Origin: Rhododendron vialii
Taxonomy: Eukaryota; Streptophyta; Magnoliopsida; Ericales; Ericaceae
Reading direction: 5' to 3'
Assembly: GCF_030253575.1 (NCBI RefSeq)
Contig: NC_080569.1
Span: forward strand, 21,512,001-21,576,000
DNA length: 64,000 bases
Positions 1 to 12,200 of the stretch are shown here, piece after piece (positions within the stretch are counted from its first letter, which is position 1; each line of letters opens with the position of its first letter). The position numbers were made by a program, and so were the translations under genes. The notes under the pieces were generated by a model, which saw only the letters and a program-made list of their open reading frames with translations, ran no database searches and was not told where the DNA came from.

Positions 1-30
1 TTTGGGACTGATTATTTTATCAGAAAGTCT

Positions 31-851
31 ACTGGTACAGACAAAAAATCTGTACCAGTGGGTATAAATCCCTTTTTGGGTAGAGCTGGGCAACGGATAC
101 GAGACACGATAACACGACACGAACCGGACACGAAGTTAGCGGGTTAGGGTTGAACATTTCTGACACGAAAATGACACGACTCGAGAACACGAATTCTAAA
201 AGGGTTGGTTTCGGGTTAAACACGTGAGACACAAAATTGACACGATTAACACGGTTACTAATCTGTGTCACCCATTAACACAAACGTATATACATAATAT
301 ATGGTATATCTGTAATTCTATATAGAGTTGGGCAACAGACACGATAACACGGCACGAACCGGACACGAAGTTAACGGGTTAGGGTTGAGCATTTCTGACA
401 CGAAATACGAAAATGACACGACTCGAGAAACACGAATTCTAAATGGGTTGGGTTCGGGTTGGGTGATTTATGACACGAACCCGACTAACACGATACGAAC
501 ACGACCCGACACGACCTATTACCCAGGTCTAATTTTGGGTCTAAAAAAAATGATCGGAGTCGCTCATTTTGTTTAAAATACTTTGCTTATGGTCCCTACA
601 AAAAATAAGATTAATCCAATATCGGTAAGAGTATTTACGAAACATCCAAACTTTACTCTAGAATTCAATAGAGCAAAGTTTGGATGTTTCGTAAATACTT
701 TTATCGATACCGGATTAAGCTTATTTTTTGTAGGGACCATAAGTAAAGTATTTTAAACAAAATGAGCGACTCCGATCATTTTTTTGGGACCCAAAATGGA
801 ACAAAAAAGGAATTTGTACCCACTGGTACAGATTTTTTGTCTGTACCAGTA
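31..851. mobile_element. Foldback (MITE-like) element, interrupted by a hAT insertion
   Basis: The outer arms, about 31-80 and 803-851, are inverted copies, and each arm carries its own small palindrome (TGGTACAGA, A/T spacer, TCTGTACCA). Inner arms at about 540-660 and 666-785 pair almost base for base around the centre near 663. Removing 81-531 plus one target-site copy restores a continuous foldback of about 360 bp. I see no open reading frame or clear target-site duplication for the outer element, so its superfamily is unassigned. Confidence 0.8.
81..531. mobile_element. Nested non-autonomous hAT-like element
   Basis: It starts TAGAGCTGGGCAAC and ends ATTACCCAGGTCTA, which are imperfect terminal inverted repeats of hAT type. 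The flanks TTTTTGGG (73-80) and ATTTTGGG (532-539) match at 7 of 8 bases, the target-site length expected for hAT. Inside are two diverged direct copies (about 81-250 and 323-531) rich in CACGACACGAA-like words. No transposase is present. It sits inside the left arm of the older foldback element. Confidence 0.7.
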
Positions 852-971
852 GCACAATTTATGCAAGTCAAAACACAGTTTTCTTCACTTTCAAGTTTGG
901 TCACATACTCACGTGTCTAATCCTGTAAATCCAATCGCCCATCAACCAATTGGGATAATTCAGTTGGCTAG

Positions 972-1863
972 AAATCCTAGCCGCCGCCGCCGTCGCTCGG
1001 GGGAGGAGGTTTCCGCCCCCCTCTCCTCCTCCTCCCCCCTTTTCGTCCCCCCTCCTCGCCTCGTTGTCTCTCGCCGTTTGGTTCTCGTGCTCATAGTTTG
1101 GGGCGTTCATTTCGTTGGTCTAGCTTGGTTCCCCCTTGCAACCGGTGGTGTCCAAGAGTCCGATGGCCCGTACGGCAGTTTCAGATCTATTCTGCTCGGG
1201 GTTGTCGACATGGTAATAAGGTGTGCGGTTGGGCCGGGGTGGGTTTCTTTTTCTTCTGGTCTTAGTTTGCCGGCGTCAATTTGGTAGTCTTCTGGTCTAG
1301 GTTCCTTTAGATCTGGCCTATGCTGGTCTGGGTTTCCCCCAGGTTCGGCGGTTTAGGTGGTGGGCGTAATAAGGTAGTTAGGGTTTGGTGGGTGGTCGGA
1401 GTGAGGAATGCGATGGTCGATGGTTGTGTCAGTGGTGCTTCTTGGGGGTTTCCGGTAGTGGTAGTAGCAGTGGCACCGTTGTTTGGAGTGTTCTGGTAGC
1501 AGCTCGGGCCCTGTTTGTTTACCGACGTTGTTTCCTTGTTCTGGGCTGTCAACAACAGTTTTAGGCGCGAAGCAGTGTTTGATCTCCGGCAAGGGATTAG
1601 ATTTCTTTTTTCGCTCGTGTGTTGTTTGTTGTTTTGATTACATTTGTTATTATTGTGTACTGGTTTGTACTGGGATTTCATTTGATTTCTCTTTGCCTAG
1701 TCCCGGATGGGATTCTCATATCGGCACGTAGTGTTGATTTGCTTTTGCAGGGTGTTCTATAATCCCGAAGTAGGTAGTTTGGTGCATTCCTGTATTTTGC
1801 GAAGTAATCTTTGCCTTCGGGCTTGAATGAATTGACTGATTCAAAAACAAAAAAAAAAAAAAG
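972..1863 (+). mobile_element. Poly-A retroposon, probably LINE-derived and non-autonomous
   Basis: A GC-rich CCGCCG/CTCCTCC head is followed by G/T-rich sequence and ends in an A-tract at about 1848-1862. Flanks GTTGGCTAG (963-971) and GTTGGCCAG (1864-1872) look like a 9-bp target-site duplication with one mismatch. Head, tail and duplication fit target-primed retrotransposition. No reverse transcriptase frame is visible, so this could be an internally deleted LINE or a retroposed transcript. Confidence 0.5.
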
Positions 1864-1872
1864 GTTGGCCAG

Positions 1873-4800
1873 GACTCTTGCGTTTCACTAGAAGGTTAGG
1901 AGGTCGAGTCTCCCTACCTGCGTGTGGGTGTTCTTCCCTTACAACGTTTTTCCTTTATTTCGTTGTCTCTACCCTGTATGGGCTTGTTTATTATATTGGT
2001 TCAATTGTTGAACTTGGTTGTCTCGTAAACTCTCACAATTGATGTAGTGTTTCAAGTTTGTACTTTGTACTTCATATCTAATGTAAAATGATCTCTTCTA
2101 TTGATTGACAAAAAAAATAATCCAATCACCCATTCTTTCTTGTGTTGTTGCTTTGGAATAGGCCTACCAATGACTGAATTCGATCCGGAAAATCCGATAA
2201 CATCAATCCGATAATCTGGTAATCCAAATACAGATTGGATCGGATTAAATCCATTGTCAATCCGATCCAAACTTTTATTTTTTTAATTTTTAATTTTTAA
2301 AAAAAACTGTAAATTTTTTATTTTGAAAAAAAAAATGTTTAAGAAGTTGTATTTTTATTTTAAATTTTTTTTGGAAAATATATATTTATTTTTGCTAAAT
2401 TTGAAGTAAAAAAGTTTTCGGATCCGATTCGGATTTTCGGATTCGGATTCGGGTTCGAATTACCACTATCGAATTCAAGTCTTATCGGATTCCATTTAAC
2501 GGATCGAATCCGGTTCATTGACTTTGAAATTCGAATAACGGGTCACAAAAGGTTAACTACTGTATTTCACCTGTTACTACTAATAATTAAGTCACGGTGT
2601 CAGTATGTTTCGAAAACTTCTGAGATTTCAAGATCATCAATAAAACGCTCTCTCTGTTCCTCGAGGATTTCTAGGGACCTTTCTCTTTTATACAAGAGAA
2701 AAAAAAAAAAAAGTAGTCCACTTAAAAGTCGCGGCCATTTAGTTGGACCAATCGGCCGAGAATCACCGGTTACCTCTCCTGAGCTATAATATAAGTTCAG
2801 TGATTTAGAACGAACTAGACTGCGGTACCATTCTCTAAAAATCCAATAATCCTCCCAAGTGCTTTTGAATTCCCCTTATTCTTCTGAGTTTTTAATACGG
2901 CTTTGAATACCTATTTCGTAGAGGTTAGGTATTCATAGTGGCTGTGTTTGGATTATGGAGATGTAAAACCTCTTATAAATTTAAAGAGAAAAAAAGTGAT
3001 TACTGAGTGAGCACAGCCGGGTGATGGGCTGTCAAGGGATCTTTCCAACTATACATTGCTGCAAGAGCCAGAGCCACACAACTCACAATTATGTGTGATA
3101 GGGAAGGACACTAAAGTACCACGTGCCAGTGCTCGATGAGTAATTGATAATTTTCCTATTACCCCGCGGAATGGAGTAGCATAGGGTTGGGCAAGTGGGC
3201 AACCTTTCTTTGTGTAACGTCACAGACTCGCATGCCATTGAACGTGGGCACTAGTAATGGTGTACAATGTTGATTGTGTAGGATAGGGTCTGAATGTGAC
3301 AAGACAAATATCTGTGCTAGATAGGTTAGGATAATCAATGGAAAGGGGATGAGAAGAGTGATATAGAAAGGTAAAGAAGAGAGCAGCGGTGAACAGTAGG
3401 GATAAGGCAATGGGGTCCTTAATCTAAGATCTTTAAGAGGAAAGACAATAGGGCACTAATTAGGGAATGTTCTCCCCTTGGAAATCAGTGCTCACCAACT
3501 TTCTTTCTCTGGGACCGTGCCAATGTTGGTCTCTTGGGCTACCTCTCCTTTTCTGAGGATTTGCAGGACCGCGCACCTTATCAGGCATTGCGATCCTTTA
3601 GATATCGCGGAGGTAGCGCAGGGTTACCTACACGGCACTCATCGTGTCGTGTCAGCCTTGCGCCACGTGGTGAGTTAGGGTTGGTTGGTCAAAGAGTCAA
3701 CCCCACGACGGTGACTACACATGTCACTCGTTGGTTAGTTGGTCAACAAGTCAAGTAGTCAAGTCGTCACGCTCATTGACTTTTCCTACAGATTTCAACT
3801 GTTTTTCTCTTGTATACTGTTTCCACTAACAAAAAACACTAAAAAATTAACGCATTCTACTATCTTGTTTTCAATAACAAAAAAAAAATTCAACATTTTA
3901 CCATCTCGTTTTCACTAACAAAAAAGTTGTCAAAAAAATTATTTTTGCTACAATAACTCTACTCACAAATCTATCAACAACTTATTCATTACCGGAAATA
4001 ACTTGGCATTTCTCAACAACTTATTCACTACTAAAAACACTTAACAACTTCTCAACCACAAATGAAAATCTATAAATTTTTCACTACCGAAAACACCTTA
4101 AAAGAGAAAAGAAAATCTTGATTATAGCGTTCGGTAGCACACAATGTCCTTTTCCACTACATGGTTTGATCCCATTGCGGCCTGGAGTAGTCGAGTAGGG
4201 TTCATTACTCACATTGGTGTTCTTCTGGAACCTTTTTTCCTATGAAATCTTGCATATAGAAATTTTGTGTCCCCCACTGCCTAACCCAAAAAGAAAAAGG
4301 GTTGCTCTACCCTATGCTAACTGCCTAACACATTTGAGCATAGTAATGGGAATTTTCAAAATTTTTGTATACTAGCCCACAAGCCAGGGTAACCCCACAT
4401 TTGGAGAAATTACTAGTTGAGCTAGGAATTTCTCGTGCCAACAACCAAATGAATTTAGGACGAGTTCACGCTATTAACTAAATGGTATTTTAGGGATTGT
4501 GAGTTAATTTTTTTTTGATTATTCAAGATAACTCATTCCGTCTAACTAAATGGTAGTTTTGGTATCATTAGGGGAAACAAATGGTATTTTTTGCCTTAGC
4601 TTGAAGATTAAAAAAAAAATGTTGCATGAACTCACCATTTTGTTAGTATTTAAGCACCATTACTGTATTACTATAGTTTTAATCTTAGGGTCACTGAAAG
4701 TTTTCGCATTTGTTAATTTATGGCCTGATAATGTATGTGTGAGTATATAAGTTGACCCGCACGCATACCAAATTATAGAAAACAAATGTAAAATTCTTCC

Positions 4801-5416
4801 ACTTGAAATCTTTAACCAGTTATAAACTGATCCTTATTGGTTAATGTTGTTTGGCTAATTGATTGTTTGGCAAGCACAAGCGCATTGAAAGAGAAACAAG
4901 AGAGATTCCAAGGGTGTGATGCTGGCAAAGCACCTAAACAAAGAGACCTCGCTTGGTTGATTCCAAAAGAAACGGATCCTCATCAGTGTCGCCCGGTCAA
5001 GTACGTAGCCACATCTATTGAAAATTTGAAACACTTTAGTTCAAAAAAAATTTAATCTCAAATCATAAACTCTTTTTATCTCCTATTTGTCGTCTCAACT
5101 TTCAGAAATGCAAGCGAGCGCAGAGTAAGAAAGTTTAGGGTGTGTTCCACTAACTAAAATAAGTACTTATTTTTTGAATTAAATGTAATATATTATGAGA
5201 GAATGACATGTCTCTTAAAGCGAAAAATAAGTATTTAAAATATAAGAACATGAGCGGACTCTAAGAATAAAAAAATAAAAAAAGAGTGCAAACAGACTAT
5301 CTAAAATAAATAAATTAATATTTTAATTAAAGAGAGCTAAAATAGATTGCCTTATTGGAGTGGTCTTTATAAAATAAATAAATTGCCACAAAATTTTAAT
5401 ATTGGGTAGCCATTTG
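1873..5416. other. Intergenic stretch without a recognisable gene
   Basis: No convincing coding exon on either strand. About 2160-2540 is AT-rich and bounded by GGATCCGATTCGG-like words, perhaps an old hAT-type element. A GC-richer patch at 3480-3780 ends in repeated TTGGTCAA/GTCAA words. About 5145-5270 resembles one half of a foldback element. The remainder shows no structure I can name. Confidence 0.5.
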
Positions 5417-5729
5417 AAGGGCAACACCGTGCTGTCCTGCGAGTGGGTCCGCTCCGGTCTCACTTCGATTGATTGAAAATGTTCTCTTTGTAGAGCTCGT
5501 CGATTATAATTTGAAAATAATCGGTTTCAATGGGTTTGATCTAATATTTCGGATCCATTCTTTCAAGATAAATATGTTTTGTTCAGGCATTTCGTGATAT
5601 CCGATCGAGCTCGAGCTGATTTTTTGCTTGTTTATTCTACTCGACAAACTCTACAAAGTGAACGTCTTAGATCAATCGGAGTATAATCGAAGCAAATCCC
5701 ACTTGGCGGGACAGTACGGTGTTACCCTT
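5417..5729. mobile_element. Foldback MITE, related to the element at 35264-35659
   Basis: The ends AAGGGCAACACCG and CGGTGTTACCCTT are inverted. The arms continue inward through GGTCTCACTTCGATT and TGTAGAGCTCGTCGA and their complements. The inner arms share words (CTCCGGTCTC, TTGTAGAGCTCGTCGA, TTTCGGATCCATTCTTT) with 35264-35659, so both belong to one family. No clean target-site duplication is visible here. Confidence 0.7.
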
Positions 5730-5882
5730 TTGAGGAGGCTTCACGCACCCAGATCCCCATTTTACTTTTCATTATTGTACATGTCCATATAGAAGTAATA
5801 ACATTTTGAGCTTCACATTTTAGAATTAAGTTACTATAAAAGTTACTCCCAATAAAACACATGTAACACATGAGGTTGGACC

Positions 5883-6065
5883 AATGGGTTTGTAGCACAG
5901 TTGGTAACTCTTGGCTCTTTCTTGTGGGAGACTAAGGTTCGAGCCCTGCTGCAGGCGGTTTGTAGGTTTAGGGCTACTGATAGCTTCTGAACTCCTGTGG
6001 ACTAACTCACAAATTTTCCCTACTGACCCTTGCTAATGTATACAATATTAAAAAAAAAGAAGGAA
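5883..6065 (+). mobile_element. tRNA-derived SINE
   Basis: A box-A-like TAGCACAGTTGG is followed at normal tRNA spacing by a box-B GGTTCGAGCCC, together an internal RNA polymerase III promoter. A tRNA-unrelated body ends in an A-rich tail. Flanks GGTTGGACC (5874-5882) and GGTTGGGCC (6066-6074) form a 9-bp target-site duplication with one mismatch. This is the complete structure of a plant SINE inserted by LINE machinery. Confidence 0.85.
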
Positions 6066-6074
6066 GGTTGGGCC

Positions 6075-6659
6075 CGCCTGGTTATCTCATGTTTCACATC
6101 TTATTTATTTTTAGTCTTATATTCGTTGCCGTGAGTGTTGATTAGACACTCGCCTTTTGAGGTGACATATCATACATTTTTAAATTCATAGATCTTATTT
6201 GATGTTACTTAAGAAACTCCTCTCAATTAGTACAAATATTTGATTACGACAAGCATTGTTATACACATACACATTTCTTATTCTTAATCACATGAATATA
6301 TAAAATCAATAACAAACTTAAATTTTCTCACGTGTAAAAGGGTGAATTTAGGGAATAAATATTTGTTTCCTTCAAATTAATTATGTTACTTCATGCCACC
6401 ATGTTCTATTTATTGGAATCACTAGTTTGACAATATGGTGCAATATAATTGATTTGAAAAAATAAATATTTACACTACCAGTATATATAATTTATTTTCT
6501 ATTGTTTTATAGTATGAGAATATGGAAAATAAATCGATTTGAAATAAAAGTAGGGTAAAATTATATTCCGAAATGATATTCTATCACCGATGAGACTTTC
6601 AAAAGATTTTCCAAAATGGAATATATTCGTCTAAATAGGATTTCTCCAGGGAATCAGTA
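6075..6659. other. AT-rich intergenic DNA upstream of the CDP-DAG synthase gene
   Basis: No coding exon. It must contain the promoter of the downstream gene, but I see no clear TATA box at a sensible distance. The leader that follows starts in pyrimidine-rich sequence, which suits a TATA-less plant promoter. Confidence 0.4.
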
Positions 6660-6913
6660 ACTAGACTCTTCTCCTTTTGCCTCTTCTCTCCATCTTCGTA
6701 ATTATTCGCCTCTCTCTCTCTCTCTCTCTCTCTAAAGTGTGCGCCCTCCTGAGTTCGACCGAAGCTGGTCTGTCTCTCTCTATTTATACCTCTGTAAATG
6801 TCTACTTACACAATTTCTATGCTATACATCGATTTGTGTGTAAATGCTGTTGTGGTTTCAATCTTCAGGTTACGAATTAGGGGAAGCGAGGCTGCAGCAG
6901 TTCAGATTTGACT
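6660..6913 (+). other. Probable 5' leader exons of the CDP-DAG synthase gene
   Basis: Pyrimidine-rich sequence with a (CT)12 run at about 6711-6734 marks a typical leader. Candidate splice sites give exon about 6660-6793 (donor GTAAAT), exon 6869-6913 (acceptor TCTTCAG, donor GTAAGA), then a long intron to 9163. The next exon starts at 9164 after TGTTTCAG and contains the ATG at 9234. Exon limits are inferred from splice motifs only. Confidence 0.5.
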
Positions 6914-7224
6914 GTAAGAACGCTTTGGCTCCTCACATTCAAGTTTTAATTTAGCTTTCGGATGTGTTTATAAGTTATCCGCTTCAAATGTTAATTTCGA
7001 GATTCATTTTGTGTCACGTCCATTTGCAAAATTATATATTTAGTGTCGGAAATTGTCTTTTGTGCTCCTTTCGAATTAAGATTGTGATTGAACTTGTGAT
7101 TTTGTAGTATAATGTGAGCAAACCTAAAAAACAGCCAAGCAGGTACTACCCTACGCCAAACAAACCTAAGCCTTGTGTTCCAATTGATTGGGATATAAAT
7201 GAATCATTTTTCACTGGTCCGCTT

Positions 7225-7495
7225 TATTAGATTATTAACCTCAACTCGTCTAAAAGCTTAAGCTGTTAGAGGGAGTGGCAACTTTATTATTTATATTCTC
7301 AACACGCCCCCTCACGTGTAGCTATTTTCTCCATCATAAGCGGGCTAAACACATGCAAATATTTAATCAATTAGGTAGGCGGTAAGGTTTGAACACTTGC
7401 CAGCTCTGATACCATATTAGATTGTTAACTACCAACTCTTCTAAAAGCTTAAGCTATTAGAGAGAGGGGCAACTTTATTATTTATGTTATCAACA
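7225..7495 (-). mobile_element. TRIM (terminal-repeat retrotransposon in miniature)
   Basis: Two direct repeats of 80-81 bp (7225-7304 and 7415-7495) flank about 110 bp. Read on the minus strand each repeat starts TGTTGA. The first is followed at once by TGGTATCAGAGCTGG (7414-7400), the primer-binding site matching initiator-methionine tRNA. A purine tract GTGAGGGGGCG precedes the second. The 5-bp target site CGCTT is exact on both sides (7220-7224, 7496-7500). It lies in the leader intron of the CDP-DAG synthase gene, opposite to transcription, and encodes no protein. Confidence 0.9.
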
Positions 7496-8229
7496 CGCTT
7501 TGTTAATGGATATAGGTTCAGTTGAATATAAGGAGTAGTGTTACTTGTAATGGAAATGCTAAGGTAGGTTATGTATGTCACGTGCTTGATATTAGTTCTC
7601 AGAATATGGGATTTTGTTACTGAATATGGAGAAATGGGAGTTGGATATCTTATCCTCTATTGCACTTTGATTGTTGATATCACTGATTTATTCGAGTGAA
7701 GAGTGTGGAGTTAGCCTTGTGGATGCTCAAGATCATCACTTGCAAATGAATTTCATTGGCTAACAATAGGGAGCTTCCAACATTTGATTTCTAGTTCTTC
7801 CTAAGCTGTCATCTTCTCCTATAGGTGTTTTTTCCTGCCTTTCGAGAGGAATTAATCCTTGATAAGATGCATTAAGGCTTCCGTAAGAATGAATTGAATT
7901 AGCCAAAGTTAGGCTAATTGCTTGAAGTTCTTGAATCTGTATCTTGTTTGCTGATGCTCAGTGTTTTGCAAAAAGAAATGGCTTTGGTGACATTGGTGTC
8001 CATTACAATGGATAATCCTAATAGTTTTCTTAGAATTGATAGTAGGTTTCAATAAAATGTGGAGTTATATTCTTCATGTGATTTGGCCACATTTTACACC
8101 GGGAATGGGACGTGACGACATGGCTTAGATTCTTTTGCGCTTTATGTAGTGATTTGGAACTTTGGCCTTAGGTCAGCATCGAATGCTATACTCACTTGAA
8201 CTGCTTGCTATTTTTCATCAAATCTCACT

Positions 8230-8480
8230 CAAGGGGTGCTGAGTTGGAATCCCATTCTAACTAAGGATCGTTATGGTTCCTGAGGATCCAGCTACAGGAG
8301 AACCAGGAACGGAGAGCTTTCCCCCCCTTTCCGCCCGACTCTTTGGTCTTAAGAACGTTGGTTTTAAGAATGAGTGATTGCCCTTCTCTGACCCTTACTG
8401 CCCAACCTGAGAGCGGAATGCAGTAAGTAACTAACTGACATCATTCGGTTGAAGAAGAGGGCTCACTGCATTTAAGATAG
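8230..8480. other. Possible organellar (mitochondrial) DNA insertion
   Basis: This part of the leader intron is less AT-rich than its surroundings and reads like plant mitochondrial intergenic sequence as I remember it (words such as CTTAAGAACGTTGG and CCAACCTGAGAGCGG). There is no poly-A tail or terminal repeat. Recognition is from memory only, so this is weak. Confidence 0.3.
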
Positions 8481-9233
8481 GACTGGGAGACATCGTTTAT
8501 TGCGGTTCATGTGTGGCTGCTCGCTCTTAAGTTTCTAGATAGCCAGTCTTTTCTTAACACGACAACTCACTACTGGGTATCACAGCCTCATGGGTTCCAT
8601 AGAGCCCCTCATGAAAGACAAAACCATCTCTTCCACTTCCTACTATCTGGTCTGAACCTTTTGCCTTTTGGTAAGCTCTACATGATCAGCAACAATAACT
8701 GCGTGCATACTATTCAGAAAAGGGGAGAAACATTATGTCCTATATGTCTTCTCTAAATCAGTAAGCGAAAATTGTGAAATGAGTTATAGTCCTTAGTTAT
8801 CTCCAGTTTCTTTCGCGCTTGCACCGCCTGTGGGACATTGTTGCGTGCTTTTTTAGGGGAATGATTCCCCTGCTACTTTTTTCTCAGCTGCTGTTATCTC
8901 CTCCATACAAAATTTGTGATAAGTTGCACCTCTGGTGTCCACATTAAGTGTGGGTCTACAATTACTTGAATTTATACTGTTTGCTCTTTGCTACTTGCCA
9001 TGTAAAGTTGGGTTCTATAAAAGAGAGGAATTCCTCGATGGCGTTGAGCATTATCATCTGCTTTACATGACCTTTTTTCCCAGTAAAAGTATGTATTTAT
9101 GCTTTGTAGACAGAATATCATCTGCCTTCTTCATGTTTATCATAGATTGTCTTGATGTTTCAGGGCCTCTGCGTGTAGAATTTCTCTATGCTTGTGTTTG
9201 TTGTCAATTGAGAAAAAGTTAAATCAAAGAGCC

Positions 9234-12200
9234 ATGCAGAAGGATCATGGCAATGCCCCAGCAACACCTACTGGACGGCTTCGGCACCGTAGACGCTCAA
9301 CTGAGGTAGGTTAGCTGCAGTGTTTGTTTATTTTTGGCAATCTCTTATGTAGAACTGCAGTTGTGCTAATTGGTAACAGATACCTATTAGATATTATTGC
9401 TGCCTCACTGGTTTACCTTGTGAAACTTGAGTACTAGCACTTTCCTCAACAACTCACATACATCATTGTTGGTGCTTGAGGCCTCATGAAGCCATCAGCA
9501 TGGTTTTTTTGAACTTACTGAGTGTGAATGGCAGTTTATCATAGTACTTTTTTTTGTACCTTCTAGGATAAGAAGATGCAGAAACTCTTGAAAATTGTGT
9601 ATTGGTTCTTCTGAATGCTAGATTTATTGTTTTCTTTTTCTGTTTCCTCTTTTGCGTTCAGGTTCTTCCAGACGTTGGCAAAGAAAATGGAAGTTCTTTA
9701 CTTGTTAATGATCAAAACAAATACAGATCAATGCTAACTCGCATATATTCATCAATTTGGATGATTGGGGGCTTCGTACTTATACTATACCTGGGTCATC
9801 TCTATATTTGGGCCATGGTGGTGGTTATCCAAATTTTTATGGCAAGAGAGCTGTTCAGTCTTCTCAGGAAATCCCATGAAGATAGACAGCTACCAGGATT
9901 TCGGCAAATGAATTGGTATGTAAAACCATATTGTTGTCATATTTAACTGTAAACAGAAGGTTTTTCTGTAGAACTGGGAAAGCTACTCTTGAAGAAAGCT
10001 CATTAGTTGAATGCCAACGAATGGGCTGTTCTTAATTCTAAGGTGGATCAGTCATGCCTTATGCAGCTTTGTCTATCTTCTTTAGAAAATCTAATGTTTG
10101 GGTAGTTTATGCCTTAGTTCTTATCTTTGTCACAAATATACCATGGCTAGCAAACATGATGTGGAGATCTGATATCTGTGTAATAACGTTTTTTTTTTCT
10201 TTTTTTTCTTCTCTAAGTGGATTCTTGTCTTCTTGGTTTTTTTTTTCCTTTAAGTGGGCAACTTGTCCTTGTCTGACCTGTTTTTGGGGTCTCCCCAACG
10301 TCCACTAAAGTTCTATCATGGTCTTCGTTCTGTTCAACTTCGACTTCTTGTTTTCAGGCACTTTTTCTTTACCGCCGTGCTGTTCGTATATGGCCGTTTT
10401 CTCAACCAACAGCTTGTCAACACTGTTACTTCTGGCCAACCCTTATATCAGCTTGTGAGCACTTTTATCAAGTATCACATGGTTACCTGCTATTTCTTGT
10501 ATATTGCAGGTGAGTTTATGATTATAATTATCTCCTGCAATGAATTGGAGTCGTCTTTGCATTAAGCTTTCTCTTTTAGAACAGTATCTGGATTATAGCT
10601 AATGTCAATTATTTTAACTCAAATGTGCATTCCTTTATGCATGGATTTTCATCCATGTCTGGTGTTTTATTCATGTATGCTTGATTGTTATGTTACTGAT
10701 TCATTGCTCTTAGTATACTGCAGCCCTGACATATCATTTGCAATGCCTTGCTACTGAACACAGGTTTTATGTGGTTCATTCTTACGCTAAAGAAGAAGAT
10801 GTACAAGTATCAATTTGGCCAATATGCGTGGACACACATGATTCTAATTGTGGTGTTCACACAATCCTCCTTCACCGTCGCCAACATTTTCGAGGGGATT
10901 TTCTGGTAACACATGTTTCAAATCATGGTTTTGGAATTAATCGTACTCAAAACATGCAAACCGTCTCTATTGTTGGTCTATGACTCTATTGTTATTTATA
11001 CTGTCAACTCTCCATATAAAAGACATTAGGGGGGCTTCTTTACGCTCCTTTACATGTTCTTGTTATGATGAGTCACCATGATAAAAAAGAAAATCGGAGC
11101 AATCGCACAAATACTAAGGATTTACGTGGTTCAGCACTTCAGCTTGAAGCCTAATCCATTTCACAAAGATCGGCACCGGGGAATTAACAATGGTAGAGGA
11201 GAATGTAATTAGCTGGCAACATCCCTAACTCCCACCCTCAAACTCTAGAGCCCCTAAATACCCCTTATGTAGGAAAACCATATGATAAGGGTCAGGTTGG
11301 AAGGCACCGCCTCGCTATTTGCCCACTAATCTGGGTGGAGAATGAGCCACGAACATAATGTAGGTAGAATTCTGAGACACCACTGCTAGCTGGTCTTCTG
11401 GTCTTTCTGGCTTTATATAACCATGGGAGTAGCAAAATGATCATCCTTGTTCTGTGCACTGTCGGGTCAGACGTGAGGAGTTTTGTTATTAGGGTAACGC
11501 ATGCAAACAAACAAAAGGGAAAAAGGGAACAAAAAGAATTGTAAAAACGGAGGACTAGGAACTTTTGGGAATCTTCTTTGACTGTGAAATGAGGCAATAA
11601 CAACAGTCATGTTTGTCCCCTTGGAATTTTGGTAATTATTAGCACTATATTTCAATTGCTTTGGTGTTTGTCATGAGTTATGCACCATACCTGCTTGTAA
11701 TTCAATTTGAATTCTTTGTGTGACCTCAAGGTTTTTGTATTTTATGTTGTTTCTTTATTTCTTCTTTCATGTCCTCCACTTTTTCAATATGAATGTATTA
11801 AACTTGAATGTGAATTGATCAAGAACATTTGCTTTTAACACAGGTTCCTCCTGCCAGCATCACTTATTGTTATCAATGATTGTGCTGCTTATTTCTTTGG
11901 ATTCTTCTTTGGGAGAACCCCTTTGATCAAGTTATCTCCAAAGAAAACTTGGGAGGGTTTCATTGGAGCGTCCGTTACAACTATTATCTCCGCATTTGTG
12001 GTGAGCATTTTTGTATGTTCCGTTGGAGTTGACAATGAGAATTGAGAAGCACTTTATTTTCCAATTTACATGATAGTGCGTGGTACTCCTTGAAGGTACA
12101 CTGCCCTTGAGTATTTTTGGAGGATGGTTGTAAATTCTATTGGGTTCTATTAGAGCTTGTCTCACAGCGGTTGATTATCTCCTCCAAGAATAGGTTTTAA

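Noticed and set aside
1307-1681. 124-codon minus-strand frame
   Set aside because: It lies inside the poly-A retroposon, is low in complexity (Thr/Pro/Asn-rich) and has no homologue I recognise; plus-strand frames there are equally long.
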